Shown here: piece after piece, positions 17,541-26,798 of the stretch
How positions within the stretch are numbered: position 1 is the first letter of the stretch
Layout of the letters: every line of letters begins with the position of its first letter
Assembly (NCBI RefSeq): GCF_005886805.2
Contig: NZ_CP045430.1
Span: 1,054,001 to 1,118,000 of the forward strand
DNA length: 64,000 nucleotides
Source: Pseudoalteromonas rubra
Lineage (GTDB): Bacteria; Pseudomonadota; Gammaproteobacteria; Enterobacterales; Alteromonadaceae
Direction: 5' to 3'
The notes under the pieces: model-generated
Told to the model about the DNA's origin: nothing
Databases searched by the model: none
Seen by the model: only the letters and a program-made list of their open reading frames with translations
Program-made: the position numbers and the translations under genes

Positions 17541-18339
17541 TTTGCACAGAACCGGATAACAGGCGCTGAAAATGTAAATCTATCAACCCGTCAATCGCCG
17601 CCTGATTGCGCACAATAGCCAGGTTGAATTGCTGCAATTGTTGCTCACTGAACAGGCCTGGCCGGATCATATAATGCGCGGGGTTTTTATGTACGGTCAA
17701 ACGGCTTGCCCTCACATGCGCCTTGTAGGGGTCACGGTTAATTAAATAAATACCGGTGAACAAATCTTCCACCGCATAGTCGACACGCTTTTTGACCAAC
17801 AAGTCAAAACGCTCTGTGGCCAGGTTAATGTCCACCACACAATCCGGGCACTGCTGAACTATGCGTGAAAAGGCATCACCATAGACACTGCCGCGATTCA
17901 CGGCCACGATAGACTTGGTCAAAAAGCTTAAGGTAGGCGCAAATGCACTTTGCGGACTCAAAGGGTTATCAACGTGACGAAATAACTGCATCACCTCATC
18001 CCGATACGGCAAGCTGAACTCCGAAAACCGGCGTCGCTCCTGGGTAAAGCTGGCTGCAAAAATCACATCGACTTTACCTTTTTTAAATTCTTCAAAAGTC
18101 CGGCTGGATGAGGGGAATGATACATAGCGCCAACATAAATTGGCACTTTTCAGGACCAGCTCGAGGATCTCAATATCCAGTCCGTGATATTGCTCATCTA
18201 CCCGATAGGAATAGGGTGGCCAGTTGTCGCTGGCACTGACTGTAACAGTTTGCGCACAGGTCTGTGCCGCTGTACTAAATGCACTTAAGCATAGCAGGCT
18301 GACAAATATGAATGTTAAGTAGTCTCGACCTAATTGCAC
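17530..18339 (-). CDS. Periplasmic solute-binding protein (family 3-like)
   Basis: 269 residues from a GTG start with GGTAGGGTAAAA upstream; no in-frame ATG lies near the signal peptide (FIFVSLLCLSAFSTAAQ). The first lobe reads VTVSASDNWPPYSYRVDEQY and GLDIEILELVLKSANL, the standard family 3 opening, then VDVIFAASFTQERRRFSEFS. No permease or ATPase genes are adjacent, so it may be an orphan sensor or binding protein. It follows the A-T-E gene by 85 bases on the same strand and might belong to that transcript, though its gap is much longer than those inside the operon. Confidence 0.75.
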   Translation of the reverse strand: MQLGRDYLTFIFVSLLCLSAFSTAAQTCAQTVTVSASDNWPPYSYRVDEQYHGLDIEILELVLKSANLCWRYVSFPSSSRTFEEFKKGKVDVIFAASFTQERRRFSEFSLPYRDEVMQLFRHVDNPLSPQSAFAPTLSFLTKSIVAVNRGSVYGDAFSRIVQQCPDCVVDINLATERFDLLVKKRVDYAVEDLFTGIYLINRDPYKAHVRASRLTVHKNPAHYMIRPGLFSEQQLQQFNLAIVRNQAAIDGLIDLHFQRLLSGSVQTKQ

Positions 18340-18423
18340 TTTTACCCTACCTACTGAAACAGGTACCTAAGCTTATAACATATCAGGCACTTTTTCCGCC
18401 AGTTGCCGGAGTAAAATAGTCTG

Positions 18424-21400
18424 TCACTCGCAACAATTCTGGTCAAAGCACCTCGCTATCAACCCGGATAAACTGTCCAGCCAAAGCTCGCTGACAAGGT
18501 CGGCATCACTGTTTAACTCAACGACCAGACCAACATCTTGATCGCGAACAAAACGAACCTGTAACCAGTGATAACGCTGTTCAAAAGCAAATACCTGCTC
18601 GTCTGTCAGCCAATCCTGCCCGCTCAGACCAAACCTTGGCTGAGCAAACAACTGCTGCTCCGGCAAATCACCCAGATCTGCAAAAGCAACCGACACTCTG
18701 GGTGCCTGGGTTTGCACCAGCGTTTTGAATGCCTCATCCGTGCTAAACATACTTAGCCAGCCATAACTGTGCCCACCCACCGGGTATCTGGCTAAATCCG
18801 CTTGCGTCAGTGCCAATTGTGAATCTGGTTCCTCACCCGCATGCAGCAGCAACGGCGCACTGTGAGCAAACCAGCCCACTGCCTGCCCCACTTCCACCGA
18901 GATCCCGCTGCCACTGCCTGTGAAAGGCTGTCTGCCATTGTTTTCCAGTCCGACAGCAACGGCACTGTCACCGCTACATTGATAGTAACTGTGTGCCAAG
19001 GCAGCAAACAACACCGCTTGTAGTGATGTGCCCTGACGGGCTAAGCGCGGTAATAACAAAGCTAGCTGCTGTGGGGTGGCTAATTGTACCTGGCTATAGA
19101 TAGGCTTGTTGTTATGAAGCTTTACGAGTTTACGTTCCGCTTCCTGACAAAATGCACCACGTGTGTTCAACGCTTCCCGCCAGTAGCTAAGATCGGCATT
19201 AAAATGGCCCGCCATGACCGCATTGTGACATTGCCGCTGCCAATGCAATAGCGCCCAGTCTCGCTGTCTGTCGAAGTGTTTGGGGGCGTTCAGCAGGCTT
19301 TCGAGGTCGCTACTGAGTACTTGCAAACTGATATCATCCACCAATAAGTGGCTGATCCCCAGGGCGACTATGTGTCCATAACGACTGCGATAACTAGCAA
19401 TGGTCACCAATTGCTCTGATAATGAAGACTCAGCCAAACAAGCTTTAAATGCCGCCCGGGCTTGCTGTTTAAAATCATCAAAGCTCGCTACCGTGAGCTC
19501 AGCACTCAAGTGTAAAGCCCCTTTACTCACACGCTGCGTCATGTTTATTGGGTCAAAGCGCAGCCTTAAAGCCGGGTATTTCAGCAGTAATATACGCACA
19601 ACCTGATGGACTTTTTCACAGCTCAGCTGTTGTTGAGTGAACAACATAGTACATACCTGCCAGCGCTCAATCCCATCGATATGGATCATGGCCAGCTTAT
19701 TAGGCAGAGCAAAGTTAAGCAACGCTGGCTCAAAACGTAATGAGGTGCGAGCCGAAGAAGACGTTAACCGGGCCAGAGGTACATCGCTGAGCAACTGGCT
19801 TAACGATACTGACCAGCCATGTTGTCTGGCACGGGTTTGTAACGTCAGCGCTTTCAGTGAGTCACCTCCCTGTGCCTTGTAGCCCTTGTTACTATTGAGA
19901 TAAGCCAAGGGCACATTCAGACTCTGTGCGACTAACTCTGGCAAGGTCGCCACCTGTTCGCGTTGCTCTAATCTAAGTTCAGCAACGCGCTTTAAAGCTG
20001 GCTTATCAATTTTACCAATCGCGGTGGTTGGCAGCTGCGTATAATAAAAAAACTGTGCTGGCAACATGTAGGCAGGTAATGCCTCGCTTAGCATTTTGCG
20101 CAGCGCGGTCGTATCTGCATCATTGAGGTCGCCCGCTATAAAAGCGATCAGCTGAGTGCCAACACATAATACCGCCGAACTGCGGATGCCCGGGTACTGA
20201 TCCAACACGGCTTCAATACCTTCTAACTCAATCCGATGGCCAAGCAGGTTAACCTGATTGTCCAGCCGCCCAAGATAGGTGATCAGCCCCTGCTCATCCC
20301 GGCACACTAGATCGCCACTGCGATAGAATCGCTGCGTCTTGCCAAGGCGCGCCATAGAAATAAACTGCTGTGCTGTTTTTTGCGGCTCTGCCAGATATTC
20401 CAGGGCCACTCCCTCACCACCGATCAGCAACTCACCTTGTTTTGCCGGTCTGCCCTGCTCGTCCACAATCAGCAAAATACTACCCGCCGAAGGCCTCCCA
20501 ATGGGCACCCGGCTGCGCTTTAAATCTGCCCGGGTTACCTGATGTAAGCAGGAGGTCACTGTGGCTTCAGATGGGCCATATTCGTTATATAACGCAATGT
20601 GTTCAAACAAATTAAGCCTGTCCCATTGACGCACTATGTTGTGACTGAACTCTTCACCGCCGAGGATCACCGTACTCAGGTGCATGCTCGACAGCCAGTC
20701 ACGGGCTTTGGGATCTGCCAAAAAGTTCGCCATCAAGCTGGGGGGCACATCAATATGGGTAATTGCCTGCGAGATGCAGACTTTTGCAAACTCGGCTGGG
20801 TCAAGCACCGAACCTTGTGTAAAACACACACAAGCTCCGGCTGACAGAAACATCAATAATTGCTGCAAAAAGGCGTCTGTTGAGCTGGATAAAATACATA
20901 AGGCACGATTGCCCGGTGTCAGCTGGTATTGTTGCTGAGCAGCCTGGATCTGCTGAGCCAGGCTGTGGCGTGAAATCGCGATGCCTTTTGGCTTGCCTGT
21001 GCTGCCAGAGGTATACACGTGATAAGCAACGCGCCTAGCCTCATCCTGATTGCCTGTCGATACGTCACAAGCCGCCAATACATCATCGGCCAAAGCACAA
21101 TCCAGCTCGACTCTACAACCTGTACCACCCAAACAAGGATCGTTCTGACTATAAAGTACAACGCGCGCCTGGCTGCGAGCCAACATATGCTGTTTGCGCG
21201 TAGCGGGAAAATGCACGTCCAGACAGACAAAAGGACAGCCAAGCAACAACGCGCTGATTATCCCCACAGCACTTAAGCGCGGATCATCGCCATACACAGC
21301 GACACACTCATCAGACTGAATTCCCGAGTCGCGCAGCTGCTTAACACATCCCATCACTTGCCCGCGCAGTTCGCCATAATTGCAGGTCCAGTTATCGCCC

Positions 21401-21471
21401 TGAAGTGCCACAGCCTGAATGGGCTGATTAAGAATATTAGTGACCATGTCGGCAACAGTGGCTGATTTCAT
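18424..21471 (-). CDS. Single-module NRPS: adenylation-thiolation-epimerisation-like
   Basis: 1015 residues. Adenylation domain about 1-495: A3 YTSGSTGKPKG at 153, A5 NEYGPSE near 298, A7 YRSGDLV near 383, A8 GRLDNQVNLLGHRIELEG near 401, A10 IGKIDK near 485. Thiolation domain: GGDSLK near 535, with the Ser for phosphopantetheine. C-terminal condensation-fold domain about 580-1015 with epimerisation-domain signs: ENNGR (for EGHGR), VGWF, PVGGHSYG (for PxxGxGYG) and FADLG (for FNYLG). The HHxxxDG motif reads SHLLVDD. By hand the specificity residues read D-A-Q-D-I-G-E-V-T-K, closest to Gln codes. This order is that of gramicidin synthetase GrsA. No thioesterase or second module is nearby. The start overlaps the DUF1796 gene by ATGA. 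Confidence 0.85.
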   Translation of the reverse strand: MKSATVADMVTNILNQPIQAVALQGDNWTCNYGELRGQVMGCVKQLRDSGIQSDECVAVYGDDPRLSAVGIISALLLGCPFVCLDVHFPATRKQHMLARSQARVVLYSQNDPCLGGTGCRVELDCALADDVLAACDVSTGNQDEARRVAYHVYTSGSTGKPKGIAISRHSLAQQIQAAQQQYQLTPGNRALCILSSSTDAFLQQLLMFLSAGACVCFTQGSVLDPAEFAKVCISQAITHIDVPPSLMANFLADPKARDWLSSMHLSTVILGGEEFSHNIVRQWDRLNLFEHIALYNEYGPSEATVTSCLHQVTRADLKRSRVPIGRPSAGSILLIVDEQGRPAKQGELLIGGEGVALEYLAEPQKTAQQFISMARLGKTQRFYRSGDLVCRDEQGLITYLGRLDNQVNLLGHRIELEGIEAVLDQYPGIRSSAVLCVGTQLIAFIAGDLNDADTTALRKMLSEALPAYMLPAQFFYYTQLPTTAIGKIDKPALKRVAELRLEQREQVATLPELVAQSLNVPLAYLNSNKGYKAQGGDSLKALTLQTRARQHGWSVSLSQLLSDVPLARLTSSSARTSLRFEPALLNFALPNKLAMIHIDGIERWQVCTMLFTQQQLSCEKVHQVVRILLLKYPALRLRFDPINMTQRVSKGALHLSAELTVASFDDFKQQARAAFKACLAESSLSEQLVTIASYRSRYGHIVALGISHLLVDDISLQVLSSDLESLLNAPKHFDRQRDWALLHWQRQCHNAVMAGHFNADLSYWREALNTRGAFCQEAERKLVKLHNNKPIYSQVQLATPQQLALLLPRLARQGTSLQAVLFAALAHSYYQCSGDSAVAVGLENNGRQPFTGSGSGISVEVGQAVGWFAHSAPLLLHAGEEPDSQLALTQADLARYPVGGHSYGWLSMFSTDEAFKTLVQTQAPRVSVAFADLGDLPEQQLFAQPRFGLSGQDWLTDEQVFAFEQRYHWLQVRFVRDQDVGLVVELNSDADLVSELWLDSLSGLIARCFDQNCCE

Positions 21472-22187
21472 GCCGACTCCCTGTGGGCTGCCAGCCCGCT
21501 AAAGCCATTGACACCGACCAGCATATTGCTCCAATGTATCAGCTCCTGACCTTCCATCCAGGGCTCATCATTATCAAAGGTGTATTTACGGGTAAACGCC
21601 AGCCCAGGCCGGCTCTGTTCAACCAACTCGTCATGAAAGGTGGCCACCAGCAGAGCGACCTGAGCATTTGGGCACACTTGCTCAAGCGTCGTTTTTAATT
21701 TCAGCGTGTTAGCCAGGATCTCATCCGGGGTTTCAAATTGCCAGTCGGCATTTTCTTCCATTGCCACACTTAAAAAGAACAGCACACTGTCAAGCTCAGC
21801 CAGTTCAGAAAAGAAACGATTGCAAATGCCATCAAACTTCTCACGAAATGCGGGATACTCGTGCACCAGATCATGATTTTCTATCGCAAAGTCATGGGCA
21901 GAAAGATATCCCGCTGAGCGATCAGCGTACTTTCGGTACTCTTTGCAATCAGGTTCATAAGGTTCTAGGTTCTCCAGTAAGAGTACCTCTTTGCACCGCG
22001 TTTGCAGTGCCTTATCGAGATCGGCAACAGAACGACCACCGATCCAGTCAAATGGTCCGCGTCGACAGCCCAGCTCCAGCTGACGAGTCAAATGACGAGG
22101 CCGGCAATCCATACCCAGACTATGTACTCGGCTATACTGACCCGCAATAAACGGGTTGCCGGTTTGGGCTACAAAGTAACTGCTCAT
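21468..22187 (-). CDS. DUF1796 papain-like putative cysteine peptidase
   Basis: 239 residues from ATG 22187, placed 7 bases after AAAGGAG. The N-terminal block VHSLGMDCRPRHLTRQLELG followed by GPFDWIGGRSV is the DUF1796 signature (LGxNC...PFDW), with Cys as the candidate nucleophile. An ENHDLVHEYPAF segment follows. Members often occur in glycan or capsule loci; their reaction is unknown. It overlaps the membrane GT2 upstream by 4 bases and the NRPS downstream by 4 bases, so it is tied to both. Here it could act on the carrier-bound aminoacyl group or on a glycan, which is speculation. Confidence 0.75.
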   Translation of the reverse strand: MSSYFVAQTGNPFIAGQYSRVHSLGMDCRPRHLTRQLELGCRRGPFDWIGGRSVADLDKALQTRCKEVLLLENLEPYEPDCKEYRKYADRSAGYLSAHDFAIENHDLVHEYPAFREKFDGICNRFFSELAELDSVLFFLSVAMEENADWQFETPDEILANTLKLKTTLEQVCPNAQVALLVATFHDELVEQSRPGLAFTRKYTFDNDEPWMEGQELIHWSNMLVGVNGFSGLAAHRESA

Positions 22188-23287
22188 GCGCACGCTCCTT
22201 TACCTTGTAGTTTGTTCAGACAGACTCGTCCTATCACCCGCCACCAGGTTGGCACTTCCAGCAGCACGCGTGCAAATGGGATCAGACACAACTTCAGCTT
22301 ATGGTGGGGGATGGTACGAAATTCATCGCTGGCTTTGCTGTACAGCCAAAAGGTTTCAACAAAGCCCAGTGCCGTCCACGCCAGAACCAGGGCCATGCCG
22401 ACAGTACTGCTGATAAGAAATGCCATCAGTAATATCAGCGGCATTAATAAAAAAATGCTCACTGAAATCATATCGATCCGATGGCGCAGTCCTAATACGG
22501 TTTTCTCTGCCATCTGATTGCGATAAAACGCCGCTTTATGCAGCGCGACCTCTACAAACCCCTGCGACCAGCGCCGACGTTGATGCAGTAAAGCACCGAA
22601 GGTTTGCGGCGGCTGTGTCAGCGCCTCAATCTGAGGTGCATAAAATACCGTATAGCCCAGCTCCAGACCCAGCAAACACGTTTCTCTGTCTTCACCGCTG
22701 CGCAGCCCGCTGTGCCGGGACAACAGATCCTCTATGACTGGCCGCTTATACAAACAGCCCGCACCCGGCATAATAGGCACACTGCCCTCATTCTTACTGA
22801 ATTGATAACTCGCTCGCTCCAGCGCATATTCCAGCATCTGAAACTGCACCGCGGGCGTGTTACCGGCTGTGGGGCGCATACTGAAATAGCAACCCATTGC
22901 AGTGGCGTCCGTCGCTAACTTATTATGTATATCAGGCAGGTTATCCAGACCCTGAAGCTCAGTATCAAAGTCGGTGAAAATGATGTACTGATGAGACAAA
23001 GCTTGGATCACAGTGTAAAGCGCCCCAATCTTTTGACCATTTGGCATCACCCGGCTGAGGCTAAGATGTGTTAGCTGCTCTGTGTTGGCCGAGAAGGGTT
23101 GATCGGTAGAGCCGTCATCAATGAGGATAATATCAAGTTCGGGATGACGGGCTGCCAGCCCATCAAAGTAAGCCAGTCGCTCAGCAAAGTGTGTTTTATC
23201 ACCTGCTTCATTATAAAACGGCACCAATATTGCTGTCGTTTGCGTTGTCACCCTTGGTGCCAACCAGGTTAACTGATAATCTTTCAT
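22184..23287 (-). CDS. Membrane glycosyltransferase family 2
   Basis: 367 residues from ATG 23287, six bases after AAGGAG. The GT2 catalytic core shows AILVPFYNEAGDK, IILIDDGST, FTDFDTEL (DxD-type), GAGCLYKRPV, the acid SGEDRETCLLGLELGY and LLHQRRRWSQGFVEV, the last being the QxxRW motif of processive synthases such as NodC and chitin or hyaluronan synthase. Two hydrophobic segments (SIFLLMPLILLMAFL and GMALVLAWTALGF) follow. It probably polymerises or transfers a sugar at the inner membrane. Longer upstream frames lie within the ABC transporter gene. Sugar and acceptor unknown. Confidence 0.85.
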   Translation of the reverse strand: MKDYQLTWLAPRVTTQTTAILVPFYNEAGDKTHFAERLAYFDGLAARHPELDIILIDDGSTDQPFSANTEQLTHLSLSRVMPNGQKIGALYTVIQALSHQYIIFTDFDTELQGLDNLPDIHNKLATDATAMGCYFSMRPTAGNTPAVQFQMLEYALERASYQFSKNEGSVPIMPGAGCLYKRPVIEDLLSRHSGLRSGEDRETCLLGLELGYTVFYAPQIEALTQPPQTFGALLHQRRRWSQGFVEVALHKAAFYRNQMAEKTVLGLRHRIDMISVSIFLLMPLILLMAFLISSTVGMALVLAWTALGFVETFWLYSKASDEFRTIPHHKLKLCLIPFARVLLEVPTWWRVIGRVCLNKLQGKGACA

Positions 23288-23297
23288 AGCAAGCTCC

Positions 23298-24920
23298 TTA
23301 GTGGGATTTAACCAGCGACAACGACTGTGCCGGATAGGGATGAAGCTGACCATCACGCATCAGGTAATGGCAGTCACAACAATCAAAGTACGCCTCATCA
23401 TGGGTGATCACGAACAGGGTTTTGCCCATGGCCTTCAATGTCGGTAACCACTGACGGTAAAACACCTGACGACTTTCGGGGTCGATGTTGGCGGCAAATT
23501 CGTCCAACACCAGAATAGGACGCTCTTCCATCAAAGCCTGCACCAGGGCCAGGCGCTTCATCTGGCCCGTCGACAAGCGGGTATTGGTAAAGCGGCCGTC
23601 ACGAAACTGCACTTTGTCGCTCAACGCCAGCTTGTCCAGCCATTGATTGATCGACGCTTCATGCATCGGCTGACCATAGCGATCAGTAAACACCACACTG
23701 TCCGCCGAGATACCGGAAAACAGCTGGCGATAAGCCAATAACTGAGCATCATCCAACTGGGTATTATCAAGCCAGATCTGGCCACTTCGCGGCGTATACA
23801 AGCCACTGAGTAAGCGCATAAAGGTGGTTTTACCGGAGCCATTACCGCCAGATATAAACACGATATCTCCCTGATTAACCTCCAGATTAACAGGTCCCAC
23901 GGTAAACCCTTGCTGGTACTCAAACATCAACTTGTGGAGCGTCAGCCGATGCGAAAACGACACGTCTGATGGCACAATGCTCTGCTCCCCGGCTTCGCAG
24001 GCCAGTTGTTTGATTTCAGCCAGCTTTTGTTGCGAAACCTGGAGCTGACTAAGCACCCGAAATAACTCCATACTGCTGTGGAACGGGCTCACCATAAACA
24101 AAGTGATGATCACAAAGCTGATACTCTGCTGGGGCGATAAGGCAAACCACAGCGGCGCAACAAATACCGCCACCGCAGCCAATAGATAAAGTGCGGCCAT
24201 CAACATCAGCTGATTATGCGCAAAACGACATTCCGCCATGATTTTATTGTGCTGGACTGCAGTCGCATCCCGGGTCAGGTGTTCCTGATACAGCGAGTCA
24301 TTGCGCACAGCATTTTGCTTCACTTCCCGGATCCCCATCAACAGATCATGCAAATGCGTAAAGAAGCTGTCCTCAGCCTCTCGCGCACGTTCATATCCCT
24401 GATGAATGCGGGCAAAGCGTAAGCAATAGGCCGTCACTGCAAGCGCTATCAGACCCAGTGCAAGTAATGCCCCCATAGGCGCAATCACAAACATGTAAAT
24501 CAGTGCCGCAATCACGGTAAATAAGTGGCCCACACTTAACGCGACGAACTGATTAAGCTGGCTGAGTGTGTTGGCATCATAAGCAATCGCCGAGAGGATC
24601 CGCTCCTGGCCAAATTGCTCGATCATCTGCAATCGCGCATGGCGCACCGCATCCAGAATATCCAACCGCACGGTCTTGATGGTGGTTTCAGTCAGTCGGA
24701 TCACGCTGCGCTGAAAGGTCAGCTGCACCACCACAAAGCCAATGAAAGCCATTGAGAACCAGATAGCGCCCTGAGCCAGGCTGGCCGAATTACTACTATC
24801 CAGTTGCAGTGCCATGGTGAAGGTATGTAGGATCAAAATGGTGGTGCAGGCGCTTAAGCTGCTCAATAAAACCAGTTTGAGCGACAGCACCTGCCATAGA
24901 GCTCTGCATTTTTCTATCAT
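23298..24920 (-). CDS. Cyclic-peptide-type ABC exporter (SyrD/PvdE family)
   Basis: 540 residues from ATG 24920 behind GGGAGG, fusing a six-helix membrane domain (about 1-290) to an ATPase. Walker A is SGGNGSGKTTFMRL, the signature is LSTGQMKRLALVQAL and Walker B is PILVLDEFAANIDPESR. The LSTGQ-KRLAL signature and length are those of SyrD, PvdE and YojI, exporters associated with nonribosomal peptides and siderophores. It therefore predicts a product that is moved across the inner membrane. The start overlaps the stop of the upstream GT2 by ATGA. Confidence 0.88.
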   Translation of the reverse strand: MIEKCRALWQVLSLKLVLLSSLSACTTILILHTFTMALQLDSSNSASLAQGAIWFSMAFIGFVVVQLTFQRSVIRLTETTIKTVRLDILDAVRHARLQMIEQFGQERILSAIAYDANTLSQLNQFVALSVGHLFTVIAALIYMFVIAPMGALLALGLIALAVTAYCLRFARIHQGYERAREAEDSFFTHLHDLLMGIREVKQNAVRNDSLYQEHLTRDATAVQHNKIMAECRFAHNQLMLMAALYLLAAVAVFVAPLWFALSPQQSISFVIITLFMVSPFHSSMELFRVLSQLQVSQQKLAEIKQLACEAGEQSIVPSDVSFSHRLTLHKLMFEYQQGFTVGPVNLEVNQGDIVFISGGNGSGKTTFMRLLSGLYTPRSGQIWLDNTQLDDAQLLAYRQLFSGISADSVVFTDRYGQPMHEASINQWLDKLALSDKVQFRDGRFTNTRLSTGQMKRLALVQALMEERPILVLDEFAANIDPESRQVFYRQWLPTLKAMGKTLFVITHDEAYFDCCDCHYLMRDGQLHPYPAQSLSLVKSH

Positions 24921-25600
24921 GCCTGTCCTCCCAGACTGCGGGCATACAAGCGCGGTGAAAGCTGCCATAAAACGCCACCGAGTAACAACGAGCCGTAATA
25001 CCGCAGGTAACCATGAGTACGGAACTTTCGCTCGTTATGAACAAAATGACTTTGACTAAGCCACACATAATGCCCACCCTCACGCTGGCAACGCACGCCC
25101 AGATCGGTGTCTTCGCCACGTAATAAACGTGTATTAAAGCCACCAACGGTTTCAAACAAGTCAGCCGACACAAAACAATTGCCGCCCATGCTCTGGTGAC
25201 GCTGGTTAAAACGATTGATATCCGTCGCGACAAAACGACCGAGCCAGTGACCACTGTCGCTCTTCAGTGGCGCCGTACCATACACAGCTCTGTGACTGTC
25301 CTTGGCAAACTGAGCAATCTGCGCTGGTAATTGCGCACTACACACGGTATCAGCATCAAGAAACAGCAGCATGTTGCCATTTGCCTGTGCAGCGCCATAA
25401 TTACGCGCTGCAGCGGCACTGCCTGCGGAAATAGTAAATACCTGCTCAGTATAGGCCCGCGCCACCTGCACGGTTGCATCCGAACAGGTATCACAGACCA
25501 CGATCAGCTCAGCATCCAGAGGCAACTGTTCAACCAGTAACGGCAAAGTAACTGCTAAAGTTTTTGCTTCATTATGAGCAGGCAAGATCACGGACAACAT
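24917..25600 (-). CDS. Glycosyltransferase family 2 (soluble)
   Basis: 227 residues from ATG 25600, behind AGAGG. The GT2 pattern is MLSVILPAHNEAKTL, LIVVCDTCSDAT, ARNYGAAQANGNMLLFLDAD (donor-binding DxD equivalent), then GGNCFVSADLFETVGGF and LRGEDTDLGVRCQREG with the catalytic acid. A short hydrophobic stretch near the C-terminus (YYGSLLLGGVLWQLS) may touch the membrane. This length and sequence resemble small GT2 enzymes often found next to radical SAM genes. It is 8 bases after the radical SAM gene. Donor sugar and acceptor unknown. Confidence 0.85.
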   Translation of the reverse strand: MLSVILPAHNEAKTLAVTLPLLVEQLPLDAELIVVCDTCSDATVQVARAYTEQVFTISAGSAAAARNYGAAQANGNMLLFLDADTVCSAQLPAQIAQFAKDSHRAVYGTAPLKSDSGHWLGRFVATDINRFNQRHQSMGGNCFVSADLFETVGGFNTRLLRGEDTDLGVRCQREGGHYVWLSQSHFVHNERKFRTHGYLRYYGSLLLGGVLWQLSPRLYARSLGGQA

Positions 25601-25608
25601 GCGCACCT

Positions 25609-26781
25609 CTAGAGCAAAAAGTTATGTGCATCGGGACACGCGTTGAGCACCTTTAGACTTTGCTCACGCATCGTCTTTGCTGCACGCTGGTATGGCTCAG
25701 AAGCAATGAGCTCCTCAATTGGGGTATCAAGCACATTACCAAATACCAGATCAGGGAACTGCTTGGTCATCACCAGCTTGCCACCAATATCAACATCCAG
25801 TTTCACACCCATTTTGAGATAATGTGGCCGTGCTGGCATTTTGCCGCGATAGTACTGACGGATTTCATCCGCATCATAATCCGGCCCGAACAACACGGGG
25901 ATCTGTGCCGGATAGGCACGCAATGTATCTATAGTGTCGATGACGTGTTCAATGTAATCCGGGCGAAAATCCCCCATATCAAACCCGGTATAGGAATTAG
26001 GCACAGTGTCGAAGTCTTCACAAAAGCGGTGGTACTCGCTGCGCGCCATCATGTCCACGACCCACAGGTGGTTGTAGATCATCCAGTCAACACCGGCCTG
26101 TTCGCACTCATTAAGTAACTCAGTCGCCCGGTCCAGATTCTTAGCCATCATGGTATTCTCTACCCCGATCAGCCACTGTTTACCCTCTTTTTTACCGTCA
26201 GCCAGCAATTTAATACCGGCCATGGTTTTGTTGTAGGTGCCTTTACCCCGGATCGAGTCATGGATGTCTTTTGGGCCGTCGATGGAAATCAAAAAGGCCA
26301 GCTGATCGTGATACTTACTCAATACCTCAAAGTGGCGCTTAATCATCAGGCCATTGGTACAGATATAAATAAAGCACCCGGCTTCAGCCAGACGGCTGAG
26401 AAACTTTGGAAAGTCAGGGTGTAAAGTGGGCTCTCCCCCGGTCAGTATGATGTCACAGCGCTGACGCTCGACAAAATCAAATAAATGACCACTTTGCTCA
26501 TAAGGGATGGCCGTAGGATCCAGGCCATGGTGAAAGCCTGTTTCACGCCACTGAAAACACTGCTCACAGCGCAAATTACAGCTGCTGGTCATTTTAATGA
26601 CCAGCTTACAGATATTATCTGCTTCGATTTTTCCGCTCGCGGCATAGCGTCTGAGGGCGTTAGCCACTCGCTCGGTGCTGGCCTGATGATGGGCGGTAAA
26701 CCCTGGGTTTCTGGCCATAAAATTCTGATGTGCCTGCGGTAATTCGCTGACCGCCAGTTGCGTGGCTTTCTTAGTCCACAT
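25609..26781 (-). CDS. Radical SAM protein with degenerate SPASM-like tail
   Basis: 390 residues; ATG 26781 follows TAGGAG by six bases. The iron-sulphur motif is CNLRCEQC near residue 69, followed by the SAM-binding ILTGGEPTLHPDFPK, FIYICTNGLMIKRHFEV and LISIDGPKDIHDSIRGKGTY. These fit the MoaA/PqqE/SPASM branch. The C-terminus has the shape of a SPASM region (KLVMTKQFPDLVFGNV, then IEELIASEPYQ), but the cysteines that would bind auxiliary clusters are missing apart from NACPDAHNFLL. It may modify the carrier-bound amino acid, a lipid or a sugar; no known subfamily is recognised. It is the third gene of the operon. Confidence 0.85.
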   Translation of the reverse strand: MWTKKATQLAVSELPQAHQNFMARNPGFTAHHQASTERVANALRRYAASGKIEADNICKLVIKMTSSCNLRCEQCFQWRETGFHHGLDPTAIPYEQSGHLFDFVERQRCDIILTGGEPTLHPDFPKFLSRLAEAGCFIYICTNGLMIKRHFEVLSKYHDQLAFLISIDGPKDIHDSIRGKGTYNKTMAGIKLLADGKKEGKQWLIGVENTMMAKNLDRATELLNECEQAGVDWMIYNHLWVVDMMARSEYHRFCEDFDTVPNSYTGFDMGDFRPDYIEHVIDTIDTLRAYPAQIPVLFGPDYDADEIRQYYRGKMPARPHYLKMGVKLDVDIGGKLVMTKQFPDLVFGNVLDTPIEELIASEPYQRAAKTMREQSLKVLNACPDAHNFLL

Positions 26782-26798
26782 AATCGACTCCTACAATA

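Noticed and set aside
18424..21471. C-terminal NRPS domain as an ordinary condensation domain
   Set aside because: ENNGR, VGWF, PVGGHSYG and FADLG match epimerisation-domain motifs better, and the A-T-E order has a well known precedent.
22002..22517. A 171-codon plus-strand frame over the DUF1796/GT2 junction
   Set aside because: Antisense to two coupled genes with clear motifs; composition explains it.
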